A program made the translations under genes and the position numbers. A stretch of DNA of 64,000 nt from Planctopirus ephydatiae. GTDB taxonomy: Bacteria > Planctomycetota > Planctomycetia > Planctomycetales > Planctomycetaceae. The stretch lies in the NCBI RefSeq assembly GCF_007752345.1, contig NZ_CP036299.1, positions 2,805,001 to 2,869,000 of the forward strand. Reading direction: 5' to 3'. Numbering within the stretch: the first letter of the stretch is position 1; the number at the start of each line of letters is the position of its first letter. The notes under the pieces were generated by a model. That model ran no database searches and was not told the origin of the DNA. It saw nothing but the letters and a program-made list of their open reading frames with translations. Positions 50,211 through 59,760 of the stretch are shown piece after piece.

Positions 50211-51776
50211 TCAGTTTCGAGTGTTACCCGAAGAAGTACCGGCGGCACTGGCAGCAGCATTGGCAGGTGGTGCTGCTGGTTTTTCTCCCCCAAGAGCCTG
50301 CAGATTTTTCACAGCATCTCCAGGGATGGCCTGCTTCTTGATGGCGGCACGGATAATTGGAATCAACTGTTCATACACTGGCTTGGCTTGAGGGCCTAAA
50401 GTTGAGTTCGCCAGTAATCCACCCGGGTTTCGCTTTAAAGCATCGCGATCACTGTCGTCCAAAGGCTGGAAAGCCAGATACAACTTAACGAACGCTGAAC
50501 GAAGCATCGCTTCATCCTGCGGAGTCGACTGCATCGCCGATGCGAGTTCTACCCCAAAGTTTGCCAATGATTGAGTGACTTTTGCAGCAGGAACGGAAGG
50601 TTCATACGCAATTCGACCCAAAGCGCGTGCGGCTTCACCACGAACCAGCCAGTTCCGTTTGGGATCATTGAGGATCGACAGCAGAGTGTTCCACAAATAC
50701 GGCTTTCGCTCGGCACGGTCGTAAATTGTATCATTAGCCGAGAGAAGTTGAACCAGTCGCATCTGATACCAGAAATGCGTATCCATGGGGAGGAGTTGAT
50801 CGACTGCCGCCTGGGCAATTTCCGACTTGAGATTGGAATCAGGCTGGCCAACCTTTAGAATTCGATGCAGGCTATTGGCTGCAGCGGTCTTTATTGCCTC
50901 TGGTTGGTTGCTGTCCTTCAGGATTTCCACAAGGGGTCTGGCTGCCGGGGCGAAAGCTTGAATCTGTATTCCACCTCGTGGATCGTTGGGCAGAATATCC
51001 AGTTCACCCAGCAATATGGCAACCTGCAGCCGGACATAGAAATTGTTGTCAAGAAGTGGCACGGCCTGCTTCACGATCTCGTCGCAAAATGCTGTGCGAA
51101 AAGCCCGGATATCATCGGGGCGTGTCTTGTTTTTGGCTGCAAACTGCATATCGCGAACAGTCAACTCTTCGCGGAATTTATGGAGATTTTCGCGATTCAG
51201 AGGATCTGAAAGCTGCGCCAGGCGATAACGAATTCCCCTTTTCAGGAGGTTTTTATCGGCTTCACTGGCAAGATCACCATTGGTAATGACAGTGCGATAC
51301 TTGCTCAAATCTCGTTTGAGGTCGTCGAGTTCCTTTTGAGTGGCCAGAGGTTTATCCAGCCTGGTCATATCCAGGGCCCGGAGCGGTGGTCGATAATCTG
51401 CAGGCAATTTTTCAGGATCGGGTGGAACCCAATCACGGTTATCACGGTCTGAGCCTGGAATCACCTTCGGTACGGCAGATGGCGTCGGTGTAAATGGACG
51501 CCCACTCATCCCGGGGGCACCATGTGCAGGAGGAGACGAACCACTCCCATGACCTGCTGGCGAACTCTGTCCCGGTCGCGATTTCGTTTTGGGCGCAGCA
51601 TGTTGAGCATCAGCATTGCCCATGCTAGCCAGGCATATGGCCCCGCTCAACAAGACTGCTAGTGCACTTACCGAATACTTTCCCTCTGCCGGATGCGAAT
51701 TTCGTTTCGGTGGCTGTGACGATGTCGTCATAGGGTTTACAGCTGGAAATCTCTGTGGTTGCAGCAGTGGAGACAT
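50211..51776 (-). CDS. exported HEAT-repeat-like protein
   Basis: A 521-residue protein with a hydrophobic export signal at about residues 35-58 (VSALAVLLSGAICLASMGNADA). A Pro/Ser/Gly-rich stretch follows to about 120, then a helical repeat domain. The repeats read as pairs of helices of about 35-40 residues, such as LLDNNFYVRLQVAILLGELDI, LVEILKDSNQPEAIKTAAANSLHRIL and NWLVRGEAARALGRIAYEP, which is the HEAT-like pattern used for protein binding. The C terminus is Ala/Ser/Gly rich. A second ATG at codon 16 is a possible start. No enzymatic motif is seen; it may be a periplasmic scaffold. It is divergent from the Hsp70-like gene. Confidence 0.78.
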   Translation of the reverse strand: MSPLLQPQRFPAVNPMTTSSQPPKRNSHPAEGKYSVSALAVLLSGAICLASMGNADAQHAAPKTKSRPGQSSPAGHGSGSSPPAHGAPGMSGRPFTPTPSAVPKVIPGSDRDNRDWVPPDPEKLPADYRPPLRALDMTRLDKPLATQKELDDLKRDLSKYRTVITNGDLASEADKNLLKRGIRYRLAQLSDPLNRENLHKFREELTVRDMQFAAKNKTRPDDIRAFRTAFCDEIVKQAVPLLDNNFYVRLQVAILLGELDILPNDPRGGIQIQAFAPAARPLVEILKDSNQPEAIKTAAANSLHRILKVGQPDSNLKSEIAQAAVDQLLPMDTHFWYQMRLVQLLSANDTIYDRAERKPYLWNTLLSILNDPKRNWLVRGEAARALGRIAYEPSVPAAKVTQSLANFGVELASAMQSTPQDEAMLRSAFVKLYLAFQPLDDSDRDALKRNPGGLLANSTLGPQAKPVYEQLIPIIRAAIKKQAIPGDAVKNLQALGGEKPAAPPANAAASAAGTSSGNTRN

Positions 51777-52291
51777 GATTTTATTTTCCGCTCATCAATA
51801 GGGCTCAGAGCTGGAACTGAGAGCCGAGCCAATTTCGCAAGATGTGAGGAATTCAAAGATGTGGTCGGGATGTTTCAGCAAAGACAGTGTCAATCGTTGG
51901 TAATACCACGAAGCCACCACACATAAGTTAACTTCTCATGGAACGAAAAGCCAGAACGGTCTGGGGTTCCATTGAGCAAATCTTTCCACGGAAGAGGTTC
52001 TCACTTCTCACTTTAGGTACGCCAGCTTACCGGCAGTCCGCGAAGTCGATCCCTCAGTTCAGCCGGCAGATTTTCCGGAAGGTGGTCTGGATATTCTGAC
52101 CTGCCAATTTGGATTGTTCAGGTTTGATCAGCAAAGAGTGTGAAGAATCGATGAAACATAGCGGCTGAACCCGCAGAATCGATTCGGCAGGACATCGAAC
52201 TCTGTAAGCTCTGCCAAAGAATTCTGTCTGGTTAAGAACCAGATTGCAGTGCCAGTTCAAATCCGGGTCCTCAGATAAACGTACAACCATC
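51777..52291. other. divergent region upstream of Hsp70-like gene
   Basis: About 515 bases between the minus-strand HEAT protein and the plus-strand Hsp70-like gene. No gene is supportable. No CIRCE heat-shock operator (the nine-base inverted repeat with a nine-base spacer) could be found by eye. Confidence 0.4.
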
Positions 52292-53881
52292 ATGACACAA
52301 TTTGTCGACGGATTGACCGTAGGGATTGACCTCGGAACATCTTCCTCTGGAATCGCGACTTTGGCTGCTGACGGACAGCCAGTCGTTATTCCGAATTCCG
52401 ATGGTCAAATGATCACACCTTCGGTCGTGGTGATCAATGACAACGGCGAAGTAGTTATCGGCCCGCATGGTGACTGGATCCGCACCGTGAACCCGGATCG
52501 GGTTATTGTGGGGATCAAGCGTCAGATGGGGAATCCCGACTATTCCAAAATCATCGACGGGAATCCGTTGAATGCCGAGTTCTTTTCGGCCCTCATTCTC
52601 ATGAAATTAAAGCAGGATGCAGAGGCCAGACTCGGTGGCCCGGTCACAAATGCCGTGATTACGGTCCCCTATTACTTCAATGATCCCTGCCGCCGAGCGA
52701 CGATGAATGCCGGTCAAATTGCTGGCCTCAACGTGATTGATCTGCTCAATGAACCAACGGCTGCCACCCTCGCCTATGCCTGGCAAAAAGGGGATCTCGG
52801 AAAGCTTCAGTCAGGGGTGCCTGAGAAGGAAAAAACAATCCTTGTCTACGATCTGGGTGGGGGAACATTCGACGTCACGGTTGTGCGTTACTCGGCTTTG
52901 CAATTTCGAGTTCTCGCAACGGATGGTGATACATTTCTCGGAGGTCTGGATTGGACCCGGCGCCTTGTCAACCATATTTCAGAACAGTTTCGGCTGAATT
53001 ATCGGCTCGATCCCCGTGATGATGCTCGCGCCCGCCTCGCGCTGACGGATGAATGTGATGAAGTGAAACGGGCACTTTCGGAGTTGCCTCAGGCCGCTCT
53101 CGAATTCTCATTCAAAGAAAAAACTCTTAAACCCGTGATCACACGTGCAGAATTTGAGAGACTCACGGCGGATCTTTTGCAGCGAACGCGAGACACAACG
53201 GAATTCGTACTCGATGGAGTCGGCGTCGCCCCTCAGGAACTTGATGAAGTTCTTTTGATTGGTGGTTCGACTTATATGACCGGCGTCAGTGCCATGCTCG
53301 AAAAGCTGTGCGGTCGTGTCCCGGTGCGTGTGCTGGATCCCCAGTTAGCAGTCGCCCAGGGAGCCGCTATTCATGCAGGCATTCTACAGGCCCGCGAAAC
53401 CGGTCAAGTGCTTGGGCAGACAGGGGCCGTCGTCTCGCGATTAAAATCAGTGGAAGCGGTCGATGTGAACTCCCACTCACTCGGGATTGAGATCACTCCT
53501 CCCGGAGATCGTAACCGCAAGCTCAATCACATCATGATCCCTCGAAACACAGCCCTGCCGTGTGAGTTCAAGCAGCGGTTCGTGACGAACACGCCGAATC
53601 CTGCAGGAATTCTCGTGCGGTTGCTGGAAGGAGAGACGAAGGAGATTGATGGCTGTACCTTTATTGGCGATTTTCGCATTACCGGTCTGCCAGAGAATCT
53701 CCCTGTAGGTTCACCAGTCGAATTGACTTACCGTTACGATGAAAACCGTCGTATTACGGTGGTTGCCAAAGAACTTACTGGCGGTCGCCAGGCAACCTGC
53801 GAAATCCACTGGAGTTCCAACAGTGGAGCTGGGACTGTTGACCAGATGCAGTCGTTGGTGAACAGCTTTCATGTCGACTAA
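52292..53881 (+). CDS. Hsp70-family ATPase lacking the C-terminal lid
   Basis: A 529-residue Hsp70/DnaK-type ATPase starting at the ATG at 52292; a longer frame from 52244 lacks a typical start. The actin-like ATPase domain has phosphate loop 1 GIDLGTSSSG (11-20), connect motif NEPTAATLAYA, phosphate loop 2 DLGGGTFDVTVV (187-198) and the adenosine motif VLLIGGSTYM. A substrate-binding beta domain follows from about residue 395 (SHSLGIEI, a variant of the usual SLGIET). The protein ends at the position where DnaK continues with its helical lid, so it is about 100 residues shorter than DnaK. Several such short Hsp70-like proteins occur in planctomycetes. The client is unknown; no DnaJ or GrpE gene is adjacent. 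Confidence 0.9.
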   Translation: MTQFVDGLTVGIDLGTSSSGIATLAADGQPVVIPNSDGQMITPSVVVINDNGEVVIGPHGDWIRTVNPDRVIVGIKRQMGNPDYSKIIDGNPLNAEFFSALILMKLKQDAEARLGGPVTNAVITVPYYFNDPCRRATMNAGQIAGLNVIDLLNEPTAATLAYAWQKGDLGKLQSGVPEKEKTILVYDLGGGTFDVTVVRYSALQFRVLATDGDTFLGGLDWTRRLVNHISEQFRLNYRLDPRDDARARLALTDECDEVKRALSELPQAALEFSFKEKTLKPVITRAEFERLTADLLQRTRDTTEFVLDGVGVAPQELDEVLLIGGSTYMTGVSAMLEKLCGRVPVRVLDPQLAVAQGAAIHAGILQARETGQVLGQTGAVVSRLKSVEAVDVNSHSLGIEITPPGDRNRKLNHIMIPRNTALPCEFKQRFVTNTPNPAGILVRLLEGETKEIDGCTFIGDFRITGLPENLPVGSPVELTYRYDENRRITVVAKELTGGRQATCEIHWSSNSGAGTVDQMQSLVNSFHVD

Positions 53882-54240
53882 GGGTGGTCTCACGAGAAAG
53901 TGAGCATGGTGCTGCTGCCTAATCGCCACAACCCATTTGTGCTGGTGATGCCTCCGCCGCGAGCGTTGACAACTTGCCATCAAGCGAGCAGGCATGTTGT
54001 CACCAGCCGCGCCGACATGCGGAACAGCGATTTTGAAAAGCTTGTGAAACGTCGTCGAGAATTGTTTCACATCTTCTCACGACGATCGATTAGACTCCGG
54101 ACGAGAATTCGAACAGCATCAGCATCCATTTCGCTTTTCACCTGTCCAAATTGGGTTCTCCGTCATTCAGCAGATCCTGCGGTCATCTCTCTTATTATGC
54201 CGATGAGGCTCTCTTTTCTTATGTTCAACTGGGAAAACAC
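53882..54240. other. gap between Hsp70-like gene and glutaminase
   Basis: About 360 bases with no supportable gene. A plus-strand frame crosses it but has a basic, low-complexity composition and runs into the glutaminase in another frame. A weak 6-bp inverted repeat (GCATGT/ACATGC) lies near 53992-54020. A GGGA ribosome site at about 54229 serves the glutaminase. Confidence 0.35.
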
Positions 54241-55233
54241 ATGTCCAGCGATCACCTGGCAGATACTTCACCCTTCGTCTCGACGGGTCAGTTACCACCG
54301 ATGGAGTCGGTTCAATCTTGGGTGAAGGAGGCTCATGCACGCTACAGCAAGGAAACTTCGGGAGAAAACTCTCAGGTCTACCCAGCCTTGGCCCGCGTGC
54401 CGAGCGATTTGTTTGGCATCTCTGTCGTCAACACTCAGGGAGAAGTCTGCAGTATCGGAGATTGTGGCTACGGTTTCACGATCATGAGCGTTTCCAAGCC
54501 GTTTGTTTTTGCGCTGGTTTGCGAAATCCTCGGTGCCGAAGTCATGCAGGATAAAATTGGAGTCAACGCCACAGGCCAGGCATTTAATTCCTTAGGTGCG
54601 ATCGAGCAGGGGAATTCTGGTCGTACAAATCCCATGGTGAATTCCGGAGCCATTGCGACGACAAGCCTGGTTCCAGGCGATAACTTGGATAAGAAGTGGG
54701 ATTTTATCTACTCAGGACTCTGTCGCTTTGCCGGAAGAGATTTGTCATTAAATGAAGAGGTTTATGCTTCGGCCTCTGCAACGAATCATCGAAATCAAGG
54801 CATTGCCCGATTGCTGGAAAGTTTTGGCCGAATCTATATGGATCCTGCCGAAGCGACGGATCTATATACGAAGCAATGTTCGCTGAATGTCACTGCGACC
54901 GATCTGGCGATCATGGGGGCGACTTTGGCTGATGGTGGTGTAAATCCTATAACAAAAGAACGTGTCGTCGATCCTTCGGTTTGCCATTATGCTCTGGCTG
55001 TCATGGCCACAGCAGGTCTCTATGAGACTTCAGGGGACTGGCTATATAGCATTGGCCTTCCCGGGAAAAGTGGGATTGGCGGTGGGATTGTCACTGTTTC
55101 TCCAGGCAAGGGTGGATTAGGTACTTTTTCTCCACGGCTGGATTCTGCGGGAAACAGTGTCAGAGGCCAATTGGCTTCGAAGTTCTTGTCTCAAAAACTG
55201 GGGATGGATCTCTTTCTCTCGAAACCTGTCTGA
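54241..55233 (+). CDS. glsA: glutaminase (serine-type)
   Basis: A 330-residue glutaminase of the beta-lactamase-like fold, hydrolysing glutamine to glutamate and ammonia. The ATG at 54241 is preferred, with a GGGA site about eight bases upstream; the longer frame from 54151 lacks one. The nucleophile is in the S-x-x-K motif (Ser83, Lys86 of IMSVSKPF). Other family markers are VYPALARVPSDLFGISVV, NPMVNSGAIATTSLV, the Tyr of VYASASATNHRNQGIARLLESFG, and SGIGGGIVTVSPGKGGLGTFSPRLD, which ends in the conserved Asn/Ser region. Length matches bacterial GlsA (about 310). No neighbour explains the pathway. Confidence 0.93.
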   Translation: MSSDHLADTSPFVSTGQLPPMESVQSWVKEAHARYSKETSGENSQVYPALARVPSDLFGISVVNTQGEVCSIGDCGYGFTIMSVSKPFVFALVCEILGAEVMQDKIGVNATGQAFNSLGAIEQGNSGRTNPMVNSGAIATTSLVPGDNLDKKWDFIYSGLCRFAGRDLSLNEEVYASASATNHRNQGIARLLESFGRIYMDPAEATDLYTKQCSLNVTATDLAIMGATLADGGVNPITKERVVDPSVCHYALAVMATAGLYETSGDWLYSIGLPGKSGIGGGIVTVSPGKGGLGTFSPRLDSAGNSVRGQLASKFLSQKLGMDLFLSKPV

Positions 55234-55318
55234 TCTGGTCGCATCAGGTTTTAACGCGTACTGCTTATATGATCGCCACTACAATTTCTAGATAAATGTC
55301 CCTTAAAGGATCAGTGCC

Positions 55319-56926
55319 ATGTCAGGACAATCAGCAGCTGGGGAAGTATCTGGGGTGACAGTCAGAGATTCCTGGGTGCCTATGATTGTCATAGCCATGG
55401 GACAGGCACTGATGTCTTTTAACGTGGCAGCCATCCCTGTTTCGATGGGAGGGATGATCGCCAGTTTTCAGACACCGCCGACCACAGTGGGAACAGCCAT
55501 TGTGCTCTACTCATTAGGTGTTTCCGGCTTCATTATGCTCGGTGCACGATTGGGCCAGCGGTTTGGATCGAAGATTTTCTTTCAGGCGTCTGTGAGTCTG
55601 TTTCTTGTCGCCATGATTGTCATGGTTTCCAGTCCGACGGCTGAAATCATGCTGGCTGCACAGGCGATGGCGGGCATGGCAGGTGCCGCATTGGTGCCAA
55701 CGCTGGTCGTGCTGATTGCTGACCACTACCGGGGGGCACAGCAAGCTGAAGCGGTCGGCTGGTTGGGCTCAGCCCGGGCCATTGCCGGTGTGCTGGCCTT
55801 TGTGACCGTCGGGTTTGTCGCGACAATCAACTGGAGACTCGGATTTGGAATTCTCATCCTGCATGCATGTGCGATCCTCTTTCTCAGTCGAAAACTGAAA
55901 CCTTCCACTCCGCGGCCTGAAGTGAAGATTGATCTCTTTGGTGTGCTGCTATCAGCCACAGCGATTATCATGATTAGCTTTGGTGTGAATAACATTCGCA
56001 CCTGGGGATTGCTACTGGCAAGTTCTGCAGCTCCTTTTGATATTCTGGGAGTCTCGCCAGCTCTCGTGATGATTACGGTTGGGATCACGATTGGTCTGGG
56101 GTTTCTGGCCTGGACATCCCGTCGCGGAAGCCTTGGCCGTACACCTCTCCTGGCTTTGGAAGTGATGGGATCACCCCGTGAATGGGCAGCGATCTTTGCC
56201 CTGTTTGTCATTGTGGGTATGGAAGGTGCTATTAACTTTACCGTCCCACTATACATACAAGTTGTCCAGGGAAGCAGCAGTCTGATGACGTCTGTGGCCA
56301 TGATGCCCTTTATGCTGACGGTCTTCTTTACGGCCATTCTGATCGTCCGGCTCTATCAGAAATTCAGTCCGAGGGTGATTGCACAGGTTGCCTTTACGAT
56401 CGTTTCGTTGGGGACTGGCTGGCTGGCGTTTGTTGTGCAGAACGACTGGAGTGCTTTTCCTGTGGTTCTGGGACTGATCACTATTGGCCTCGGGCAGGGG
56501 GCATTGGTCACATTGTTGTTTAATGTGCTGGTGACATCGGCCCCAAAATCCATGGCGGCCGATGTCGGGTCCTTGCGAGGGGTGACGCAGAATCTGGCCG
56601 CTGCCGTCGGGACGGCAGTGGCTGGTGCCATGCTCGTCGGGTTGCTCACGTCGGTAATTCAAATCGAGAAAACCGATAATGCCGTGATCTCGGCGGAATT
56701 AAAGGATCAGATCAATCTCGGCAATATGAACTTCTTTAGTGATGTCCAGCTTCAAGACCGCTTATCAACCCTTCAGGCAACACCTGAAGAAATGAAAGAG
56801 GCCCTCGTGATTAACGCTTCGGCCCGCACGCGAGCGATCAAAACCGGTTTTCTCATACTCTCAGGCCTGGCCTTATTAGCGATCTTTCCTTGTGCGTGGT
56901 TGCCGGGTTATCAGGCAAAAACATAG
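55319..56926 (+). CDS. MFS transporter, DHA2-like (14 helices)
   Basis: A 535-residue major facilitator with about 14 membrane helices, the size of drug:proton antiporters of the DHA2 type. The family loop between helices 2 and 3 is GARLGQRFGSKIFF, and the motif C region around helix 5 (GSARAIAGVLAFVTVGFVATINWRLGF) marks antiporters. A soluble loop of about 55 residues before the last helix (ISAELKDQINLGNMNFFSDVQLQDRL) is also typical of this group. The AAAGGATC ribosome site lies just upstream of the ATG. The substrate is unknown. It follows the glutaminase by 85 bases on the same strand and could be cotranscribed. Confidence 0.85.
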   Translation: MSGQSAAGEVSGVTVRDSWVPMIVIAMGQALMSFNVAAIPVSMGGMIASFQTPPTTVGTAIVLYSLGVSGFIMLGARLGQRFGSKIFFQASVSLFLVAMIVMVSSPTAEIMLAAQAMAGMAGAALVPTLVVLIADHYRGAQQAEAVGWLGSARAIAGVLAFVTVGFVATINWRLGFGILILHACAILFLSRKLKPSTPRPEVKIDLFGVLLSATAIIMISFGVNNIRTWGLLLASSAAPFDILGVSPALVMITVGITIGLGFLAWTSRRGSLGRTPLLALEVMGSPREWAAIFALFVIVGMEGAINFTVPLYIQVVQGSSSLMTSVAMMPFMLTVFFTAILIVRLYQKFSPRVIAQVAFTIVSLGTGWLAFVVQNDWSAFPVVLGLITIGLGQGALVTLLFNVLVTSAPKSMAADVGSLRGVTQNLAAAVGTAVAGAMLVGLLTSVIQIEKTDNAVISAELKDQINLGNMNFFSDVQLQDRLSTLQATPEEMKEALVINASARTRAIKTGFLILSGLALLAIFPCAWLPGYQAKT

Positions 56927-56991
56927 TTGTGTACGATCGATTGTTCTGAGATGTGAGCATCACCGTTCAGAATGTGTTTTGGCAGAATCAA

Positions 56992-57471
56992 TCAGTGCCA
57001 GAATCGTTCTCTCTGCTCACGAGTCAGTTTTTCGTATCGATCGGTATCTTCCGCCAGTTGATCAAGAAACCTGATGGCAAGTTCCCAGAACATGCTCTGG
57101 CGTTCTTTCTCTGTGAAGAGAACCCTGAGTCGTCGTGAGTAGGATCCAAACATATAGACTTGTGTATGCCTGGGGACTGCCCGTTGATTTGCCAGTAGCG
57201 CCATATGCTCAATTTCCAATAGCATAAGATGGAATCTTTTTTCCATGGCCTGGTCAGAAGAATCTCTCACCAATTCCCCTCGTTCGAGTGGAAGAATATT
57301 TGTTGTCAGATAGCTATCGGGAGAAAACAGGCGGTCGTGCGTTTCGATAAATCGTGCCAGATTGGAAATTCGCCTGTTCCGCACCATGACAACCGAATTG
57401 AGGATAAACACAAGCAAAGCGGTGAGTGCTGCCAGGACAGTCGCATAATCTCGTAAAGTACTGGAGTCCAT
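56992..57471 (-). CDS. small membrane-anchored hypothetical protein
   Basis: A 159-residue protein with one N-terminal membrane helix (YATVLAALTALLVFILNSVVMV) and a cytoplasmic helical domain of about 125 residues. The soluble part is rich in Arg/Glu pairs (NRRISNLARFIETHDRLF, EKRFHLMLLEIEHMALLANQ, DRYEKLTREQRERFWH). The layout resembles small regulatory or structural membrane proteins; I do not recognise the family. It is read opposite to the MFS gene and towards it, so the two converge. Confidence 0.65.
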   Translation of the reverse strand: MDSSTLRDYATVLAALTALLVFILNSVVMVRNRRISNLARFIETHDRLFSPDSYLTTNILPLERGELVRDSSDQAMEKRFHLMLLEIEHMALLANQRAVPRHTQVYMFGSYSRRLRVLFTEKERQSMFWELAIRFLDQLAEDTDRYEKLTREQRERFWH

Positions 57472-57611
57472 ATCAACCTTCCCTTGATTTTCGAATAAGA
57501 AGGGTTGTCAATGCTGATCCCGTCCACGTTCATCATTACGGGATCAGCTCTCGCACCATCATATCGTGGTGCTTGCTGAGATGATGCTGAGCAAACAATA
57601 CGCTAAAGAAA

Positions 57612-57650
57612 GAGCCACGTCGCAGAAGCGGATGCCTCGGGACGTGGCTC
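57612..57650 (-). terminator. terminator of the DUF1269 gene
   Basis: Positions 57612-57621 pair perfectly with 57641-57650 (GAGCCACGTC/GACGTGGCTC, 19-base loop). Read on the minus strand the stem is followed by TTTCTTT. It lies about 97 bases beyond the stop of the DUF1269 gene. Confidence 0.75.
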
Positions 57651-57746
57651 AATGATGCCAGATTCTTTTTCGAGATCGCAAGGAGACGGAGATTCCGGCT
57701 AAATAAACTCTGTTGCCTAAGCTGGTTTTAGCTCAATAGTTACTGG

Positions 57747-58241
57747 TTATTGGGCTGATGCAGCAGCCAGACCTGCCCGGAGCTTCTCTTCGCTTTCATG
57801 AGAGAGGCTGGTTTGCAGCAGAGTGCCACCAAACTTTTCAACTTCAGCCAGCACTTTATCAGCCGTCATGTGGCGAATCAGTACGAAGAGGGCTGCACTT
57901 CCTGGCTTGAGGGTTTCTGCCAGTTGCTTCATGAAGCCATCGTTAATGCCCACATCGGTCAAAGATCCTGACAGCGCTCCGGCACCAGCACCAACGGCCA
58001 GTCCAAATAAAGGATTGAGGAAAATCATCCCGACCAGAGTTCCCCAGAATCCACCACTGATGGCACCTGCCGCCGTCAGATCATACATCTGACGAAGCTT
58101 GACCTTGCCTTGATCGTCACGGACTGCCACCACTGCATCGGCCAGATCAACCAGATATTCCTTCTGCATTTTCAGAAGGGCTAAACGCACTTCTTCAGCT
58201 TTCAGTTCGTCGTCGTAACCAATTACTACTAATGATGCCAT
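57747..58241 (-). CDS. DUF1269 protein with glycine-rich membrane segments
   Basis: A 164-residue member of the DUF1269 family. The N-terminal part has a ferredoxin-like strand-helix pattern (SLVVIGYDDELKAEEVRLALLKMQKEY, then VVAVRDDQGKVKLRQ). The middle carries a glycine-zipper membrane-type segment (AAGAISGGFWGTLVGMIFLNPLFGLAVGAGAGALSG). The C terminus returns to the soluble fold (SAALFVLIRHMTADKVLAEVEKFGGTLLQTSL). The family has no established function; it is found in envelope- and stress-linked settings. It has its own terminator and is probably a single-gene unit. Confidence 0.88.
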   Translation of the reverse strand: MASLVVIGYDDELKAEEVRLALLKMQKEYLVDLADAVVAVRDDQGKVKLRQMYDLTAAGAISGGFWGTLVGMIFLNPLFGLAVGAGAGALSGSLTDVGINDGFMKQLAETLKPGSAALFVLIRHMTADKVLAEVEKFGGTLLQTSLSHESEEKLRAGLAAASAQ

Positions 58242-58454
58242 TGAAGTTCTCCTGGTTTGCAGTCAGTTACTCGGTCAATTCGCCAAACGCGAATTCATGC
58301 CATCGATCATCACTCATTCCGGCGTGGGATTAAGCCGCTTCCCAGCAGTGTGGAGAGAAGATTTTGAAAAGACAAGCCGCCTGAGCATGATCTATTAAGA
58401 ATCATTCACCTTTCGAGTGAAGCGAACTCATCAATCGATTTCGTCAACGTGTTG

Positions 58455-59663
58455 TCATTCTTGACCGCACTGCGTGGCAATTGCGAGCGCAAGCTGGCAC
58501 CCGTCCATGAATTCGTCAAGGTTGATAAATTCCTTGATGGTGTGAATCTCATGCTGACCGGCACCCATGGTGACCGTGGGCACTCCATGCTTAACCAGCC
58601 AGTTGGCATCCAGACCACCATTGGAGGATTTTGTGATTGGCGACATACCAATGAATTTCGCAGCGTCAACAGCTCGCATGACGACCGGGCTGTGATCTTC
58701 CAGATGAAACGGAGGATACGCTTTGTGGATCGTAAACTTGAGTGTCGCTCTTTGACCATCGATCGTCACAACTTCATTCACTGCCTTTTCAAACGCCGCT
58801 TGAAAAGCCGCGGTGATCCGGGAATTAAATTCCGCGTCATGACTTCGTGCTTCGCCTTTTAAATAGACATAATCCGTAACGACATTCGTGGCATCACCGG
58901 CGGCCAGCCCTTTTTTGCCACCAAAAATCCCAATGTTACTTGTTCCATAGCCGTCAGGCTTCTGGATTTTCCCAAACCATCCTTGAGCATGCACATCGGC
59001 AATTGCTTTCGAAGCAATCAATGTGGCCGAAATGCCCTGTTCCGGTGCAACCCCAGCGTGTGAAGCCAGGCCAGTGATCTCGACATAGAAGGTTTCCTGG
59101 CCGACGGCTCCTGTGACCAATTCAGCCGGTACTTTTCCGTCAAAATTGAAACACATCTCGACATCGGACACCGCTTTTGTATCGAGGTAGCGGGCACCTT
59201 GAATGCCGCTTTCTTCACGGATCGTAAAAAGCAGAGTGATCGGCGGGTGAGGAAGCTGATGTTTTAATAGAGCGGCTACAGTCGAGATCAGAACCGCGCA
59301 GCCGGTGCGGTTGTCGCCTCCCAGGCCTGTTGATCCATCAGTACAAATCTGGCCATCTTTAAGAATTGGTTTCGCTCCCTGGCAAATGGGAACGGTATCC
59401 AGGTGCGTGGAAAACATGATTCGCGGGCCGGGCTTTGTACCTGGTAGTTGGACGAACAGATTGCCAATTTCACAAGGCAGATCAATTCGGCTGTGAGCAT
59501 CGTCGTTGAACATGCTCGTGGCGGGTACTCCAGCCGCAATCAGTTCTGCCTGGACGGCTTGAGAAATCGCTGTTTCCTGACCACTCAGGCCCGGGACTTC
59601 CAGTAATCGCATGAGCAGGTCAATTGTCGATGATCGCTCAATGTAGGCTGATAAACTGGCCAT
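58455..59663 (-). CDS. M20-family peptidase (tripeptidase T-like)
   Basis: About 402 residues from the ATG at 59663, chosen for the AAGGA site six bases upstream; the longer frame begins inside the preceding gene. It is a zinc peptidase of family M20, close to peptidase T. Metal ligands and the catalytic pair read in order: the His and Asp of FSTHLDTVP, the Asp of LGGDNRTG, the Glu pair of TIREESGIQGARY, the Asp of NFDGK, and the late His of GAGQHEIHT. The dimerisation domain lies around ETFYVEITGLASHAGVAPEQG. It follows the AbgT transporter gene by 97 bases, which suggests it hydrolyses a peptide or aminoacyl compound that the transporter moves. Confidence 0.88.
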   Translation of the reverse strand: MASLSAYIERSSTIDLLMRLLEVPGLSGQETAISQAVQAELIAAGVPATSMFNDDAHSRIDLPCEIGNLFVQLPGTKPGPRIMFSTHLDTVPICQGAKPILKDGQICTDGSTGLGGDNRTGCAVLISTVAALLKHQLPHPPITLLFTIREESGIQGARYLDTKAVSDVEMCFNFDGKVPAELVTGAVGQETFYVEITGLASHAGVAPEQGISATLIASKAIADVHAQGWFGKIQKPDGYGTSNIGIFGGKKGLAAGDATNVVTDYVYLKGEARSHDAEFNSRITAAFQAAFEKAVNEVVTIDGQRATLKFTIHKAYPPFHLEDHSPVVMRAVDAAKFIGMSPITKSSNGGLDANWLVKHGVPTVTMGAGQHEIHTIKEFINLDEFMDGCQLALAIATQCGQE

Positions 59664-59760
59664 GAATAATCCTTTAATGAATGGTAATGTGACTATGAAA
59701 GTAGGAATTATCAACAAGTGAAAATAATGTCGTCGAAAGGGGGCGTGAACTGATGGGAAG

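Noticed and set aside
53900-54325. A 141-codon frame between the Hsp70-like and glutaminase genes
   Set aside because: Arg/Ser/His-rich low-complexity translation, overlap with the glutaminase in another frame and no ribosome site.
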